Origin: Gambelia wislizenii
Lineage: Eukaryota > Chordata > Lepidosauria > Squamata > Crotaphytidae
Direction: 5' to 3'
DNA length: 64,000 bases
Assembly: GCA_030847615.1 (NCBI GenBank)
Contig: JAUMIR010000001.1
Coordinates: 385,436,687 to 385,500,686, forward strand
This document shows positions 34,013 through 47,011 of the stretch, in pieces. How positions within the stretch are numbered: the first letter of the stretch is position 1; every line of letters begins with the position of its first letter. Below the pieces are notes generated by a model, which saw only the letters and a program-made list of their open reading frames with translations, was not told the DNA's origin and did no database searches. A program made the translations under genes and the position numbers.

Positions 34013-36894
34013 TATCTGTTTTTCACAGATGTTGCCAGTACCTTGCAAGAATAGAGAAATAAAAAGATTCACCAGAGGTTTTAAAGAGAACTTTAAAAAA
34101 ATATACAAGTGAGCTTAGAATTGGATCCTTTCACATATCCTTCAATATATTTTCTGAGCAATAGGTTCAATGTATGTATTTACACAATTCCAAAGTAACA
34201 CAATACACATGTATCTAATACTCAAGCACTGTTCTTAAGTACAAAAACTTTTGTAAATATGAAGTCCCTGTTATTAAAAATTTTGCATGCAGCAAATTTA
34301 TTCCATTCATACTTCTCTGGAACTTAATAAAACTAAATTCAAGAAATAGCTGGAAGTCCCACAGCAATGCATGAGAAATGTTTGATTTTGCATCTGAATA
34401 AACAGAACTCCTTCCATTTTTTGAAACAGAAAAGTCTGAAGTCTAGTCTTGGGGCTAGGTTAAGAAGAAATGAGAAATATGCTAATTGAAGTGCCTCCTG
34501 AATCTGCCAGTAAAATAAATCATAAACCTCTTTTATATAAGTAGTAAATGTAACAGTAAGCAGAGCTGTACTTTTAATATGACACCACTACACTGTTCTT
34601 CCATTCCCAATACACAATAATATGAATGCCTATGTTAAAGTCCCATGTTCAATAGGGTAAATTCCAGATTAGTAAGTATAGGATTGTAGACTAAGGTTAC
34701 AATTCTACGTCCACCTAACTGGGAGTAAGTGTAACTGGAATCAATGTAGTATACCACTACGTAGACATATATAAGATTGCACGGGAAACACATGTATTTC
34801 ACCCTAGCAGGGGAATTTTAAACTGCCTGCCCTATTTAGGTCACTCTATAACCAAACAACTTAATTCAGTATACAGTGAGTAAAAATTGGAATATTCAAA
34901 AATGCAATTTTCTCATCATAAAAGGTTATTCACTGTATGTCAGGTTTGGCAGTGTGTTAAAGAAACTGAATAGCAGTCCCATAAAATGGTTTTGTGAACA
35001 TTTGGACATCCAGCAAAAGAAAATGAACAATCACATCTGTCTCTCCCAGTAACATAATCATCACCCACAATATGGCGATAAATTTAACCATGGATGACAA
35101 ATCACACACACAAGAATGATTAAGCTGCAATCAAGAAATTGTTCTGCTGCTCAGTAGTGTTTTGATTATTACATCTTAAACAAAAAGAATTCTTTAACTG
35201 CAACCATCATTACCTGTAAATTTACTTGCTTATGATCATTATACAACATTGTTCATGTGCCTACATAGCTGTGCAGGGAAACAGAGCACTTTGCTTTTCA
35301 GGGGTATTTGGGAATAGCAAGCTGTTGGGTGGGGTGGAAATACAATTGTGAACAGAAAGTGCTGCTTGGACTTAAAGATATAGGACTAAAGAGAAATGGG
35401 GAGAATTCTAGCAGTTGCATTGCTCATGACTTACTCCATCACTACTTAGTGGGTGCACCATTTGGGTTCCATTTATAATTTTGAACATTTTAAAAATTCC
35501 AGTCATGAATAGCACTCAGTCAACCCTGCTCCAAGAAACTGGCTGATATTCTACATCAGCTACTTCATTAAGTATACTTAAGTATTACTTAATTAAGTAG
35601 CATCTCCTAGTCCAACGCCCCGCCCCCTCTTGACTTATTGGATAGCAGCCACTGCAAGTAATGGGAGTCTGTTCCCATTGACTGGGAGACAGAAGATTGA
35701 CATTTCCACCCAATTCCCATGAGCAATCTCCGGTGTGACAGTCAGAACCAGGATCCCTAGTGGAATTCCTCCTAGCACCAGAGATTGCTCACAGGAGCAG
35801 TGATGGAAACATCATTCTGTTGTGTCCCAATCGACAGGAGAATAGATATTCCTCACATGCAACAGTTAATGCCAAGTAAGTCAGGACTGGGCACCTTTTA
35901 TGATCCCTGTGTCTTCCCTACACTATTGAATGTGTAGGAATCATGAGTATGAATCAATCACAGCTATGTAATACTTGAAATTCAATAATGGGCCAAAAAA
36001 AAATCAGGCACAAATACATAACTCTAGGTTACACATTCCTAACTGCAATCATGAATTCCGCTCATTATTAATAACTGACTACATGGCTATGTCTTTGAAT
36101 TCTACTCCATAGAAAGCACCAAATTCAGCCAGATGGAATGGAAATCCATCAGCCTCTTCAAGATACTTCCCCAGGTACAAACAGACATTCCAGACTAATA
36201 TGATTATGTCTTTGAAAATAAATGACATTTCAATGTATTTATATACTGTCAAAAGTGGTATTTGGAGTTTTAAGTGCTTTTCAGATCCAAAATAAAATGG
36301 TATAAAATATTACCACCAGTTTCCTGACAAAGGTTAAGTGCTGAGTACCTACAGTATTTACACCTGCTTTTCCATAGTCACCATTTGGTTTCTGAGCTCA
36401 GTTCAAGTTGATATTTTTGCTATCTTAAGACCAAACATTTTGGGGGACTAGGATACCTTAAAGACCACCCTTTTCCAGACATTTATGCTTCACTTTCTGT
36501 CTGTGGCTTTTCTCTAGATTCCTCCACCTTGTCAGAAAACCACATTAGACAGTTTCTAGCAGCACAACACATTGTCAAGTGAGATTTTCCATACATTTTG
36601 TTCCCTTTGCAGCATTTGGTCAAAATATGGTTCTTCTAGAAGTTGATGGTTTTCCTTTAACACTGATTTCTTTATGGTTTGTGTTTTATGCTACACTTAC
36701 ACTGTGATTATTTATGTTGTTACAAGCCTCCTATCTGTAAACCATATGGAGTTCAGGTGGGAGACATTCATATTTCCTTCTTTTAAAAAAGAAAACCCAC
36801 ATCTATTTCAATAAATAAAATAAGCTGCAAGATATTTCACATTATTCTTTATTCAACCCAGAAACATCACCCAAGGAGACCCTCTGCTGTGCTT
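34013..36894. other. Intronic DNA, mostly featureless
   Basis: Apart from a palindromic element at 35620-35875 nothing was recognised. AT-rich, no exon-like frames. Confidence 0.45.
35620..35875. mobile_element. Palindromic MITE
   Basis: Arms GAGCAATCTCCGGTG and CACCAGAGATTGCTC face each other around 35725-35795, and the match extends outward imperfectly (GACATTTCCA with TGGAAACATC). Borders and class uncertain. Confidence 0.45.
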
Positions 36895-36928
36895 TCTGCA
36901 ACCGGACTTGTTTATCTCGGATTGGCCT

Positions 36929-37020
36929 TTTCAGTCATCAGCGCACTTGCAGAAAGCGCAGGATGAGTCCTTCCTGAATCTTCGTTTGTGAAGAAAAGCC
37001 AGAGGGAAATCAAATGATTA
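36929..37020 (+). mobile_element. Retroelement leader fragment
   Basis: TTTTCAGTCATCAGCGCACT, GCAGAAAGCGCAGGATGAGT and CGTTTGTGAAGAAAAGCCAG match 10627-10690 closely. It is the same retroelement family as at 10.25 and possibly 19.2 kb, but no LTR is attached. Ends about 150 bases short of the NELL1 VWC2 exon. Confidence 0.6.
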
Positions 37021-37172
37021 CTCTGTAAGGGTGGGTCTGATTTTGACTGATATTACAGGTGATAATATTACCTAGATGGCAAATTCCAGTTAGACATATA
37101 AATCCAAAGCAACATCTTATAGATCCAAATCTAGCTACCTTAATGTTTGAGAACTCCAGATCTCCTACTTAC

Positions 37173-37272
37173 CTCTACATACATTGCAGCACTGATTCTC
37201 TGGGAGGATGTAATCTTTTTCTGAGCAGTTCAATGGAGGACAAGTCTCTGTAACTTTTACTAATATTCCATT
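37173..37272 (-). CDS. NELL1: NELL1 exon: second half of second VWC module
   Basis: This 100-base exon starts in phase 0 after acceptor TTTTCAG and ends in phase 1 before donor GTAAGT. It encodes NGILVKVTETCPPLNCSEKD, then ILPENQCCNVCRG, closing VWC2 with its CC-x-x-C motif. Human NELL1 has CCRVC at this point; asparagine replaces arginine here. LNCS is again a possible glycosylation site, paralleling the one in VWC1. A retroelement leader fragment lies about 150 bases downstream (36.9-37.02 kb) but does not touch the splice donor. Confidence 0.95.
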
Positions 37273-37568
37273 CTGAAAATAAACCGTATTTTAGAGTGTG
37301 ACACTGATGAAAATGAAAGCAACAGGAGAGTCTCATTGTTTCCAATGATCTTTTCAACAACTGCATTAAAGTGACAGGCAGAAGGGTAGATACATGACAT
37401 CAAATATTGACTCAATCAACTTTGAGAATTTTACTTCTACAATTTGAAAGAATATGTATTAATCTCAAATACAGGCCTGTTTATACCTTCTGTAATCTGG
37501 TGAGCCACGTGTTGGAATCAAAATCTTCCATTCTTTTTTTCTGTTTTTTGTTTCTGAATTTGGTTCAC

Positions 37569-37616
37569 GATGATGATGATTATGATAATGATGACAATGG
37601 CAATGATGATGATGAC
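37569..37616. repeat. (GAT)n-type imperfect microsatellite
   Basis: Repeated GATGAT with AATG interruptions over about 48 bases. Confidence 0.8.
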
Positions 37617-37860
37617 TGCTGTTTTGATTCTTTGTAATACTTTATTTGATCCAAATATCACAAACAGACTACAGGTGAAAATAGGTATACAACAGAAGAA
37701 CAACAGACCATAGGAATGTACTCAGAGACTACTCCAGGGTGAACCAATCCACAGTGCTCTACAGTACAAGTCAATGTCACATATGCTTAAAACTTGACAA
37801 TTTAAAACTAGGTCTCTATTGACTTTCATACATTATATACTGAAATACAAAAGTAGTCAC

Positions 37861-38006
37861 AGAATCATAGAGTTGGAAGAGACCACTAGGGCCATCTATT
37901 CCAACCCCCTGCCCTGTAGGAATACACAATCAAAGCATTCCTGACAGATGGCCATCCAGCCTCTGTTTAAAAACCTCCAAAGAAGGAGACTCCACCACAC
38001 ACATTA
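37861..38006 (-). mobile_element. CR1 LINE 3' end
   Basis: Complement of the CR1 3' terminus: AGAATCATAGAGTTGGAAGA, CCAACCCCCTGCCCTGTAGG, GATGGCCATCCAGCCTCTG. 5'-truncated near 38006. Only untranslated sequence remains. Confidence 0.9.
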
Positions 38007-38572
38007 GGCTTTTTCTTTTTAAAAAATTCTTAAGACAAATAAAAGGAAAGGCAGGTCATCCTAAGTCTACTGGGATGTCATTGCTCCTTATCCTGCCGCT
38101 GACAAAATTTCTGTTCCAGACACTGACATTTTCCTGCTTTGCTTTATGACTGCTACTATCAAAGCTTTGGATACCATGTTTCCATATGTGTCATAAACTC
38201 ATAATGTGGTAACTTGGATTGCATCTGTATAAGAACGGATTATTGGAGAGGGGGGAGAACAGGCAGAAGTACACTGAGCAATGTGGCAGACCTGAATTAT
38301 GCCATAGCTTGCCTATAGAGGTCCAGAGCCCTACAGAATTAAAAAAATAAATGGCAAAGTCATTAAGATAGCTGCCTGGCCAGCAAGGACCTCAGAATAC
38401 AAGAGAATACACAGCCAAAACATTTAAAACAAGGCTCAGTGAGTTGAGTGTTACTATTCTGGAATGGGTGGTGAGATAAAGACTAACAATAATGAATTGG
38501 AGGAATAAAGTTCTAAACTTTCTAACCAAAGGAATTACCACTATTTTGCCCTCAGGTGTTTGGTAACACTTA

Positions 38573-39194
38573 GGAGATTTCCACATGGGTTATATATCCC
38601 GTGGCAGGAACAGAACAGGGACGGGAAAGGTTTTCCCTTTTGGATGACATTGAGCCCATTTTGTCCTGCATCTATCCTGCTCCCGTGACTGTTCTGGAAC
38701 AATGTAATCATGATTTTTCATCATGAATAGACCTCCCGTTCCATCGCTAACACACTATCACGGCTGTGCAAACAGGAGCCCTGTTCCTGTTCCGAAATGA
38801 CAGCCGTGGAGGGGAGGTCCGTTCCGAGCACTTCCTGGTACGATCTGGACATCCAGGTTAAGTAGCACCCTTTATTTTACCCTCCCTGTTTTGATTGTGT
38901 GATTTAAAGTGTGTTTTTCTGCTTGGTGAACTTATTTTATGTTTGGGGGAGTTTTATTTTTTAAATGTATCGCCCGGCCGTTATCACGCGATAACATGAT
39001 AATGTTTCAGACGGCTGGTTGTAAAAGCAGCCTTACAACGGCTGCATTTATGGCTGGCCAGTGATGGGAGGGGGAGCTTGTCCCTGCCACAGAATTAAGG
39101 TAAGTGTGTGAAAGATTTATGTTATTCCGTGGCAGGAATGGGAGAGGAGGTGGCGGGCAGTAACGGGGCATTTTGGCCCCGTGTGAAAATCTCC
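38573..39194. mobile_element. Harbinger-type DNA element, 622 bp, TTA duplication
   Basis: Ends GGAGATTTCCACATGGG and CCCGTGTGAAAATCTCC are inverted, with TTA on both sides (38570-38572 and 39195-39197). TTA fits the TWA target of PIF/Harbinger transposons. The CpG-bearing interior (CGTGGCAGGAA near both ends, ATCACGCGATAAC in the middle) suggests a fairly young, non-autonomous copy. No transposase. Confidence 0.75.
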
Positions 39195-39197
39195 TTA

Positions 39198-42100
39198 GTT
39201 GACCATTGTTTTCCTTTTAACATGCAAAAGCATGGGATACACTTCTAGACAACAAGCCCTTGTAACACCACCTTATGAAATGGGCAGCAAGAAACTCTAA
39301 AAATTAGTTCTCATGAGCTAATTCCAGTAAGAAAAGCTTAGCATCTATTAAAAATGTACTAATGCCATCAGCATGCACAGGTGATGGCATGTCCAAAATT
39401 ATGAATACTGTATGCTATTTCTGCTAAAGTACAAAATCATGAATATACTATACCTGCTCTGGGACAAGTAGTACTTTGTACTCCAATATTTAAACTAAAA
39501 TCCTGGACCTTCCAAGTTACTTCAAAACTGCACTGCTGATATGGAATGCTAAAGGCTTGCAGAGCCGTTCTAGGACCCCCAGCTGAGAATTGGTTCATCA
39601 TAAAGGGTCTTAATTATCCTTACTTCCTTCATCCCATACAGAAGACACCCATGGTTTTTCTGCATAGGAGAGATGAGCCAAGCACAGGGCAAAGAGAACT
39701 ATCAGTGTAACTCACTAATGGTGTTTCTGCCAATATAGCAGCAAAGGCAGGGCCTGGCATGGCACATATTATAAGCATATAACCAATATAAGCACTGAAG
39801 CATGCATGAGGAACCTTTATCAACAATGCAAAGTAACTCATAAGATCAATGGAATAAGCACTGGTCCCAAAGCTGGTGTTGTTTTGTTTTGTTTTTTAGA
39901 TGAGGGAGGGCTCAACATTAGCACATGGGCAATTAATTTTGCCTACTTGAAAGTACTTGCAGGGGGAGGGCAAATTACTTTTCTCATCCATTATCATTCA
40001 AACATTCTTAAATACGAAGATTCTTACAAGCAGAATGTATACTTAGAAGTGTCCTCCTTGTATTTGGTGTAGCTTACTCCCAAATAAGTGTGCACAAGGT
40101 AGGTTTCAGGAAGCCTTGATTATTCCTGAGAGAGCTCAATAACAATAGTTATCTTAATATTTCCCAATGCTTGGTCATTTAGTAACCTTCTGACTGATAA
40201 TTCCTGAGAAGGCTCAACTACACAGGCATCTTGTAGTCTACTTTTGCCAGATCAGCTCAGAGGGACTCAATCTCCCCCATGTAGTCTTTGGGGGGCTGAA
40301 CCCCCACCCCTCATTCCAGGGTCCATGAGAATAAGACATTTTAAGAAGTACAGAGTACTCCTGGGCTACAAAAACTGCACAAGGTACTTAGGTGTAATGC
40401 AGTACAACCAACATCTGAACTTGTGTTTTGATGGTCAACCTGATCCTAAGATGAAAAACTGTTTGAGCACATTTAAAATGGCATCTTATACCAGCTGAGT
40501 GGCACAGAATAGTGAGCCTCTGTGCCTACTGTCTCCACAGTTCGCTGACACAATATGTCATACGAGCACTAGTAAATTAGTAAACTTTCCCCCCCAAAAA
40601 AGCTGAGACTGGCAGGGGGTGGGATACTTCATTGTTTTCCTTTGGTGCAGCTGCCTCCTAGATCAGACCATCACAAGGACAGCCAGCAGCATAGCTAAAA
40701 TTTATCTCTGTTCTTATCAGCCAGTTGTTTCCCCAACATGTCTGCAACCAAGCATTTGCCTGTTTTCATAAACAATCCATCCTACTCTGTTCATTATTCT
40801 TTTCTTTTCATTCTGCTCATTATGGTCATGAACTCATACAACAGACAGACAAAAGGAATCTTCTATAAACGGCTTTGTCCTCCAGTAAGTTATTATTTTA
40901 GCAAAGAGAGAAGGCAATATTTATGCTTCTTTACTTAGTTTAAAGCAGCAAATTACCCTATCTGAAAACTTAACATAAATTTGTCTGATTTTGTTTTCAT
41001 CTGAATTTTTCCATGCAAATTATCAACTTAACATGAGTTGGAACAGCGTCTGAAAATGATAGGTTCAGTTCTGGTTTAAACCAAAGTGTTTCCTCAAAGA
41101 CAGGGAAAATAGCTTCATTTATCTGACCCAAATTCTAAATCTAGAAGGACTGCTATGCTCTTGATGACATCTTTATGGACACAAGTGTTCTGAACATCTC
41201 CTTTCTCAAGCGCCTCACAGCAATTGCCCCAAGAGCAATCTGATTATGATCTAAGATGGAAATGAGCTCATATGTGGAAGAATGATGACTTATGACTTCA
41301 AATGTAGCATGGAACCATGAGCTGGCCAAATTCATATCTCAAAGTCAGCAGCTGATTGCCAGCACTTTGGACAGGTATAAGAGCCAACACACATGTTCGC
41401 ATCATGCATCCATTTTTTTCCAGTTACTGTATACACAAATCTGTAGATATAATAAGATCACTGTAGATATTATGGTACATTTGTGGCAAGTTTTGTGCAT
41501 AAGACTACATACTACTATTTCTGTAACTCCAAATTAACCTGTTACCATCTGGGAAAAAAAAAAAACAATCACACATATGTTCTATATGACTCCAGAGCAC
41601 AGTGTGACCACTCTGAATAATAAAGTGGGGATGGAGCATGGCCATCTGTCCTACCCAGATCTCTGCTCATAGAAGCTGAAACTGCATTCGGCCAAATACT
41701 TTTCTAGACTAGACAGTGAACATGCAAAGAGCGAAAAGGCTTACATGTGTGCAGGGATGTTGAAAGCAGGATTTACATGCATGTTCTCCCCCACATCCCA
41801 CCTTAGCTGCAGCATTTTTGAAGAACTCCTGCACAATGTCACTCTGTCATTGAGTGACTGAGAATATATTAAAATGTATGATTCTTAAAAATACTTCACG
41901 TATTTTCTGATGGAGAGAAAGTGAAATTACTTACAAAATTAAAACACACTCTACTGTGGTACTACATAGGCAATATGTATTGCTCCCAGTAAATCTAGAT
42001 TCCCAGGTGAATATGACAAATGCCACTTACTGTCACATATGGAAATTCTACATGCCTCCAGTAATGAAATAGTTAAGACATTTACAACACAATCTTATTA

Positions 42101-42205
42101 ATGTCAACTCAGAAGAAAGTCCATCTTAGTTTAATCAGGCTTATGCCCAAGTAATTATGCACTGATTGCAACCATAGAAGATTTTTTTAAAAAATAAAAA
42201 CTTAC
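39198..42205. other. Intron between VWC2 exons, mostly featureless
   Basis: No coding exon or confident element was recognised. Poly-A at about 41552-41564. 40210-40330 has weak resemblance to a Harbinger-type end (GGCTCAACTACACAGGCATC) but no partner. Confidence 0.4.
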
Positions 42206-42279
42206 CCGACATTCTCTGCAGTTCTTTGTTACAATCTTCTGACCTTCTGCTAACACTTTTCCTCCATAGATGCATTTGG
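42206..42279 (-). CDS. NELL1: NELL1 exon: start of second VWC module
   Basis: This 74-base exon follows a 10.7-kb intron. It begins after acceptor TTCTAG with the last two bases of a split codon (T|CC, serine) and ends in phase 0 before donor GTAAGT. It encodes KCIYGGKVLAEGQKIVTKNC followed by RECR, the opening of the second VWC module. As in known NELL1 proteins, the C-x-x-C-x-C signature is degenerate here (CREC then R, with no third cysteine), so this looks like a family property and not damage. The polypyrimidine tract is weak and interrupted by adenines (TTTTTTTAAAATTC), which may make it a less efficient acceptor. Confidence 0.95.
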
Positions 42280-44559
42280 CTAGAATTTTAAAAAAATATA
42301 TATAGACAGAAGTATTTAGTTGTAAGTGCATATAAATTATACTGTTCAGTAAAAGCAACATTGCTTAAGTAAATATATACTGTTGTAAATATGATGTAGT
42401 CATTTTACTTTTAGGAGCAGTCGGTGTTAATTGCTCTCATTTATTATGACCATAATAGTAAATTCATTACAAAAACTATTATCTTGAAGCCTTTCACCAC
42501 TCACACTGACAAACTAGCCTACTTAGTGACCTGAAATAATAGCAGAAGCAAAACAGATACTGAACTCCATTCATTAACAAATTACTCATAGTAGTGACAT
42601 TCTGTAGATCAGAGACAGTACATTTATATTAAGGTATGCCTGTAAGGCTAACAAGAAGTATTGAACAAGAAGAGCAGAGGCAGGAGTCATGTGACCTTCC
42701 AACAGCCAGCACAGCCAATGATGTGAGCAATGCTGCAGTTTAAAGCATCAGGAATATTACGTTACAGTATTCCCACCTAGGATTCCCATCTCAAGTTTGT
42801 CCCTGACTCTCAAGGTCTGGCCCCTCTTCTTGGGGCTTCAGGGAGAGGGGAAGAGTGGCAAGATGAGAGTGCTGTCCCAAACAGAACAGTTTCTTAAAAA
42901 AAAAAAAGGTGCTACAGGCTGCTTTTGTTATGGAGGCTTATGGATCTGTGTGGTTTTTTCCCCCAAGTGTTGCCTTTTACAATTGATTAAATGAAATGAA
43001 TAATCTAAACCTTTATCCCTTAATTTCATTAATTATGCTAATACATCTTACAGAAAGGAGCACCTATCCATAACTGGCTTTACAAAATCCTAGTGTACTT
43101 TTTACCAAACAGAGACAACTTGCACCATGCCAGGTATCTTAACAAACCTGTTTTTAAAGGCTAGTTAAAAGAACATTTATTTCCCAGATCAGGTATATCA
43201 GGAATGGCTCAAGAGGCCTCTGTTTGGACAAGAATAGTGTACTAAACTGTTGTAAAGCCATTCATGAAGGACCCAAGTCCATACAACATACTAAATATAA
43301 TTCCATGAACTCTGTTACTTAACTGGCCTCTAGATTTCTGAGTTCCCTATACCATCTGGGCCACATTGCTACAGATTACATATTTCTTGATTCTTTCTTT
43401 CACCCGAGGGCTTCCAAGAAGACGTCTTTATTTCCAGAGTTCTTATACAGAGTTAGTGACCCACAGATATTCCTTCATCATGTTGTGCCAGCAGTGACAC
43501 CATTCCTGTCAGCATATTTATAGTTTGTGCTAAACAAGAAGAGGAAAGAGGCTTTTTCTGCCTGATCTCTGTTTTGATGGGGTAGCACTGGTGCCTGCAG
43601 CAAAAATATATAAATGCAATGTGAGCAGAGCACAAATCTATGCTCAGAATGACTGGCCCTCAGTTCTTAAAAAAAGACTCTCAATATCCTTGAGGTTACT
43701 GGTTCCTGAGATATCCACTCCATTACCAGAAGTGATACGCGCTTCACTGTTACATGCTTACAACTCCTTAGTTACATGCTTGGCTTGATTGAAGGGAGGG
43801 GAAATGCCTTGGATTTCTTCCTTCATTAGATTCAATCATGATTCAACAAGATTCCCCATGATTCGACATATTATTAAAGCCAGAAAAATTAATTCCCCCA
43901 GACTGTGTCATTTGTACAGCTAAACTATGAGTTTTACATAGCCAAATGTTGCTCCCAATAACACTATCTGTTATAAACATCATTCCTGGCTTCCTCACAC
44001 ACCTGTACTGTCAACAGCTGTAATAAAGAAAAGTTATATTCTTTTAACCACAATAAGGAGAACTAAATAACATCATACTTCAAACTATTTTAGCACAACT
44101 CCCCTCCAGCAAACTCAACCTCTGCAGAAGTCATTAGACTTTTAAATAGTGTTTGACTGTATTTTCAGGGTTTTTTTTTTCGATATGCAGGCATTTCTAT
44201 ATTAATGTACCATGTCCCTTATGTATTGGCTTTGCCCCACATTCGCCTTAACATTAAGCTTCTTTTGGCTTTGTTTTAGATGTTATATTCTGCATTTCAC
44301 CCTTTTGTATAAATTCTGTTTTGACCTATTATAATTACAAATTGCACTAGCGTGTGGAAGAATGAATGGATAGCTTGAGAGACACTCTGCCACCAGGAAG
44401 AAAGCACTGTGACTGGTATTCCATCATACACTGCTAGCTTATCTTTTGCACAGACACTGGCTCTAGGACAATTGCAGAACTAGCCTAATCATAGTTTCTA
44501 CTTTTAGCTTTGCCTCCCAAAAAGTGTACGAAATTCCATCTACCCATCCATCATTTTAT
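42280..44559. other. Intronic DNA without recognised features
   Basis: Upstream side of the third NELL1 exon. Contains A-run at 42898-42908 and T-run near 44171. No element ends recognised. Confidence 0.4.
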
Positions 44560-44805
44560 TTATATTGCTACCTTTCTCCATAATTACACAAAGAACAATT
44601 CATCTTTATTTTATTCATGTTTTACTTCCATTTGTATTCCACCTTTCCTTCAATGAGTTAAAGACAGAACACATGACTCTCCCACTGCAAGGTAGACCAA
44701 GCTAAAAAATACTGACTAGCCCAAGGTCAGCCAGTACGTTTCATGGCTCACCATCTCATGAAGTCCAAGTCACACACTTTAACCACTGTACCACACTGTC
44801 TCAAT
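44560..44805 (-). mobile_element. L2-type 3' tail / related SINE
   Basis: TTTATTTATATTGCTACCTT begins the tail; further on CCCAAGGTCAGCCAGTACGT and CACTTTAACCACTGTACCAC match the conserved end block seen in reptile L2-derived repeats. Non-coding. Confidence 0.5.
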
Positions 44806-45945
44806 ACTGTTTATTTCTAAGAGAAAGATGCCCATTTTCTGCAAGACCAAGTACGGCACTCTGAGACCACCAGGAGAACACCTCTAGATTGCACAGCAGG
44901 TGTGGGGAACTACATGGAGGGCAGCTGGCAAATTTCTCCCTGGTACCCACCCATTGGGCTGCACTCATGCACCAATGCTAACCTGGAAGTGATGTCACAA
45001 GATTTACAGTTCCTGTTTGGGCTTAACAGTCAGTACTTTTTTTCAAAGAATTTGGAAGGTAGGGGAGAACAAGAATCAAACAATCACATTTTCTTTGCTT
45101 CTATAAAAATGCTCTATACACTGCCTAGCAAGTTCTGAAGTTTACATCATAGCAGTGTATACTAGCACCCCAACCCTTATAAAGATCAACTTTTAAATCC
45201 ATCACTTTGCAGCACAAGTTTTCATAACCCAACTTTAGCTCTTGCAATTTAATCTTTGAAGAATAGAAGTCAAGATATAAACTGATTATGTGATTTCGAT
45301 CTGAGTGTCATAAATTGCCCAAAGGTTTTTAACTAAACTTAATGTATTTTATTTTTTTAAAAAAACCCTAGTATTATGAGATGGTGACTGCTGTTTGGCA
45401 GGCAGATTGCTCAAATGAGGCAAATATAGTGCCAAGTTTATAACATTCCTAGCTTGGATGTACTGTAGCCAAATCAGTGACAAAGTTTCACCACACAAAA
45501 TGAACAGGCTATCTGGATTAATGCCAACAGAGGTATGTCATGTTTCAGTAAATTGTGCCTAAGTAATTTGATTATTCTTTAATTTTTTTAAAAAAAAATC
45601 GTATTTAAGAGCATGCGCATGCTGGGGTACAGCTTACCATAAAACTAAACAGGGAGCAAAATATAGCCATAGCAACATGATACCACTAGCTTCAGAACCC
45701 CTGACAACAAGGATATGTTTGAACCGAGTCATCCAATTTCATTTTGCAGTTTTGCAGCCATGGCTTACAAACCTCCATCCCACAAAACATAAAATTGGCT
45801 CTTGCTTCTGATGAGTGTGGAGTGGGTGATGTCATGCTGTCAAGGCAGGAGTCCTCCAGTGAAGACAAGTCCAAGCCTCTTGGACCAGGGGTTGTCTTGG
45901 ACCAGTGGATATCAAAGAACCTGCTACTCCTCTGAGGCCCAGTGG

Positions 45946-46324
45946 ATAAGACCAGAGGGTGATGTGCTCCAACAAAGAAGGAAGCTGTGCCTCCAAGTCA
46001 CAGGATCAGGCAGGATCTCCTCCCTCTGAAAGGAAGGGTTTGTGGATAAAAGCATAGTCCATACAATCTGCAATGGTGGGCACCTCAGGAGTAGTTACCT
46101 GTGGGTAACTTTCAATGAATACCTACAGCTGAGCTTTATAAGCTTCAGTCTTCGGAAGGCTGTAGAAACAATGTCTCTTCTCAGCTCTAGCTTTGTGAGT
46201 GGAACATCTGAACTTCTGCCTTGCCATCCCTCTCTGTGGCTGCTAAACCAAGATTGCTTTAGATCCTGCCTCTGAACTGCTCCTGCCAAGACCACCTTGT
46301 GCCATGGTCAGACCCTGTCAATAG
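45946..46324 (+). repeat. 379-bp repeat, copy 1 of an inverted pair
   Basis: Runs from ATAAGACCAGAGGGTGATGT to GACCCTGTCAATAG. The reverse complement of 49293-49670 matches it almost base for base (about 97% by eye in the 180-base core I compared). It is followed at 46325-46376 by an L2-like tail ending in AAATAAATAAGTAAATAAAC. A 77-codon frame inside is conserved in the partner only because the copies are young. Family unknown. Confidence 0.85.
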
Positions 46325-46392
46325 TGGCTGAACAGCAGGGTATAAATACCTAAAATAAATAAGTAAATAAACAAATATTTGAAGGGATGTCA

Positions 46393-46697
46393 TACTGAGG
46401 ATGGAGCAGGCTTGATTTCTGCTGCTCCAGAGATTAGGACACGGAGCAGTGGATTCAAATTACAAGACAAGAGATTCCACCTAAACATTAGGAAGAACTT
46501 CCTGACAGTAAGAGCCGTTCGACAGTAGAATGTGCTGCCTTGGAGTGTGGTGGAATCTCCTTCTTTGGAGGTTTTTAAGCAGAGGTTGGATGGCCATCTG
46601 TCTGGAGTCCTTTGATTGTGTATTTCTGCAGGACAGGGGATTGGACTAGATGGCCCTTGTGGTCTCTTCCAACTCAATGAGTCTATGATTCTATGTA
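46393..46697 (+). mobile_element. CR1 LINE 3' end
   Basis: Typical CR1 3' block in sense orientation: GATTCCACCTAAACATTAGG, AAGAACTTCCTGACAGTAAG, GGTTGGATGGCCATCTGTC, ending TCTATGATTCTATGT. Low apparent divergence. 5'-truncated. Confidence 0.92.
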
Positions 46698-46785
46698 TCT
46701 GTATAAGGCAGCTAATTATACGTTATGAAATGGAACTAGCCATTCTGTAGCTATATCCATTTATTTATTTATTTTGCATATATAT

Positions 46786-47011
46786 GGGAGATTTTCAGAC
46801 TACACTGTTATAGTGTTACTATTCTACTTTAACTGCTCTGGCTTCCTCCTGTGGAATTCTGGGGTTTGTAGTTTAGTGAGGCCTAAGAGCTCTCTGGCTG
46901 AGAGTTGTAAATGCCCCTCCCTAAACTGCAAATCCCAGGATTCAACAGGAGGAAGCCATAGCAAATAAAGTGGAATAGTAACACTATAACAGTGTTGTCT
47001 GAAAATCTCCC
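46786..47011. mobile_element. Inverted-repeat MITE, 226 bp, about 90-bp arms
   Basis: Left arm starts GGGAGATTTTCAGACTACAC; right arm ends GTTGTCTGAAAATCTCCC. The arms match over about 90 bases, including TAGTGTTACTATTC and GGCTTCCTCCTG. The centre (GTAGTTTAGTGAGGCC) resembles hAT-type reptile MITEs. Target duplication not clear. Confidence 0.75.
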
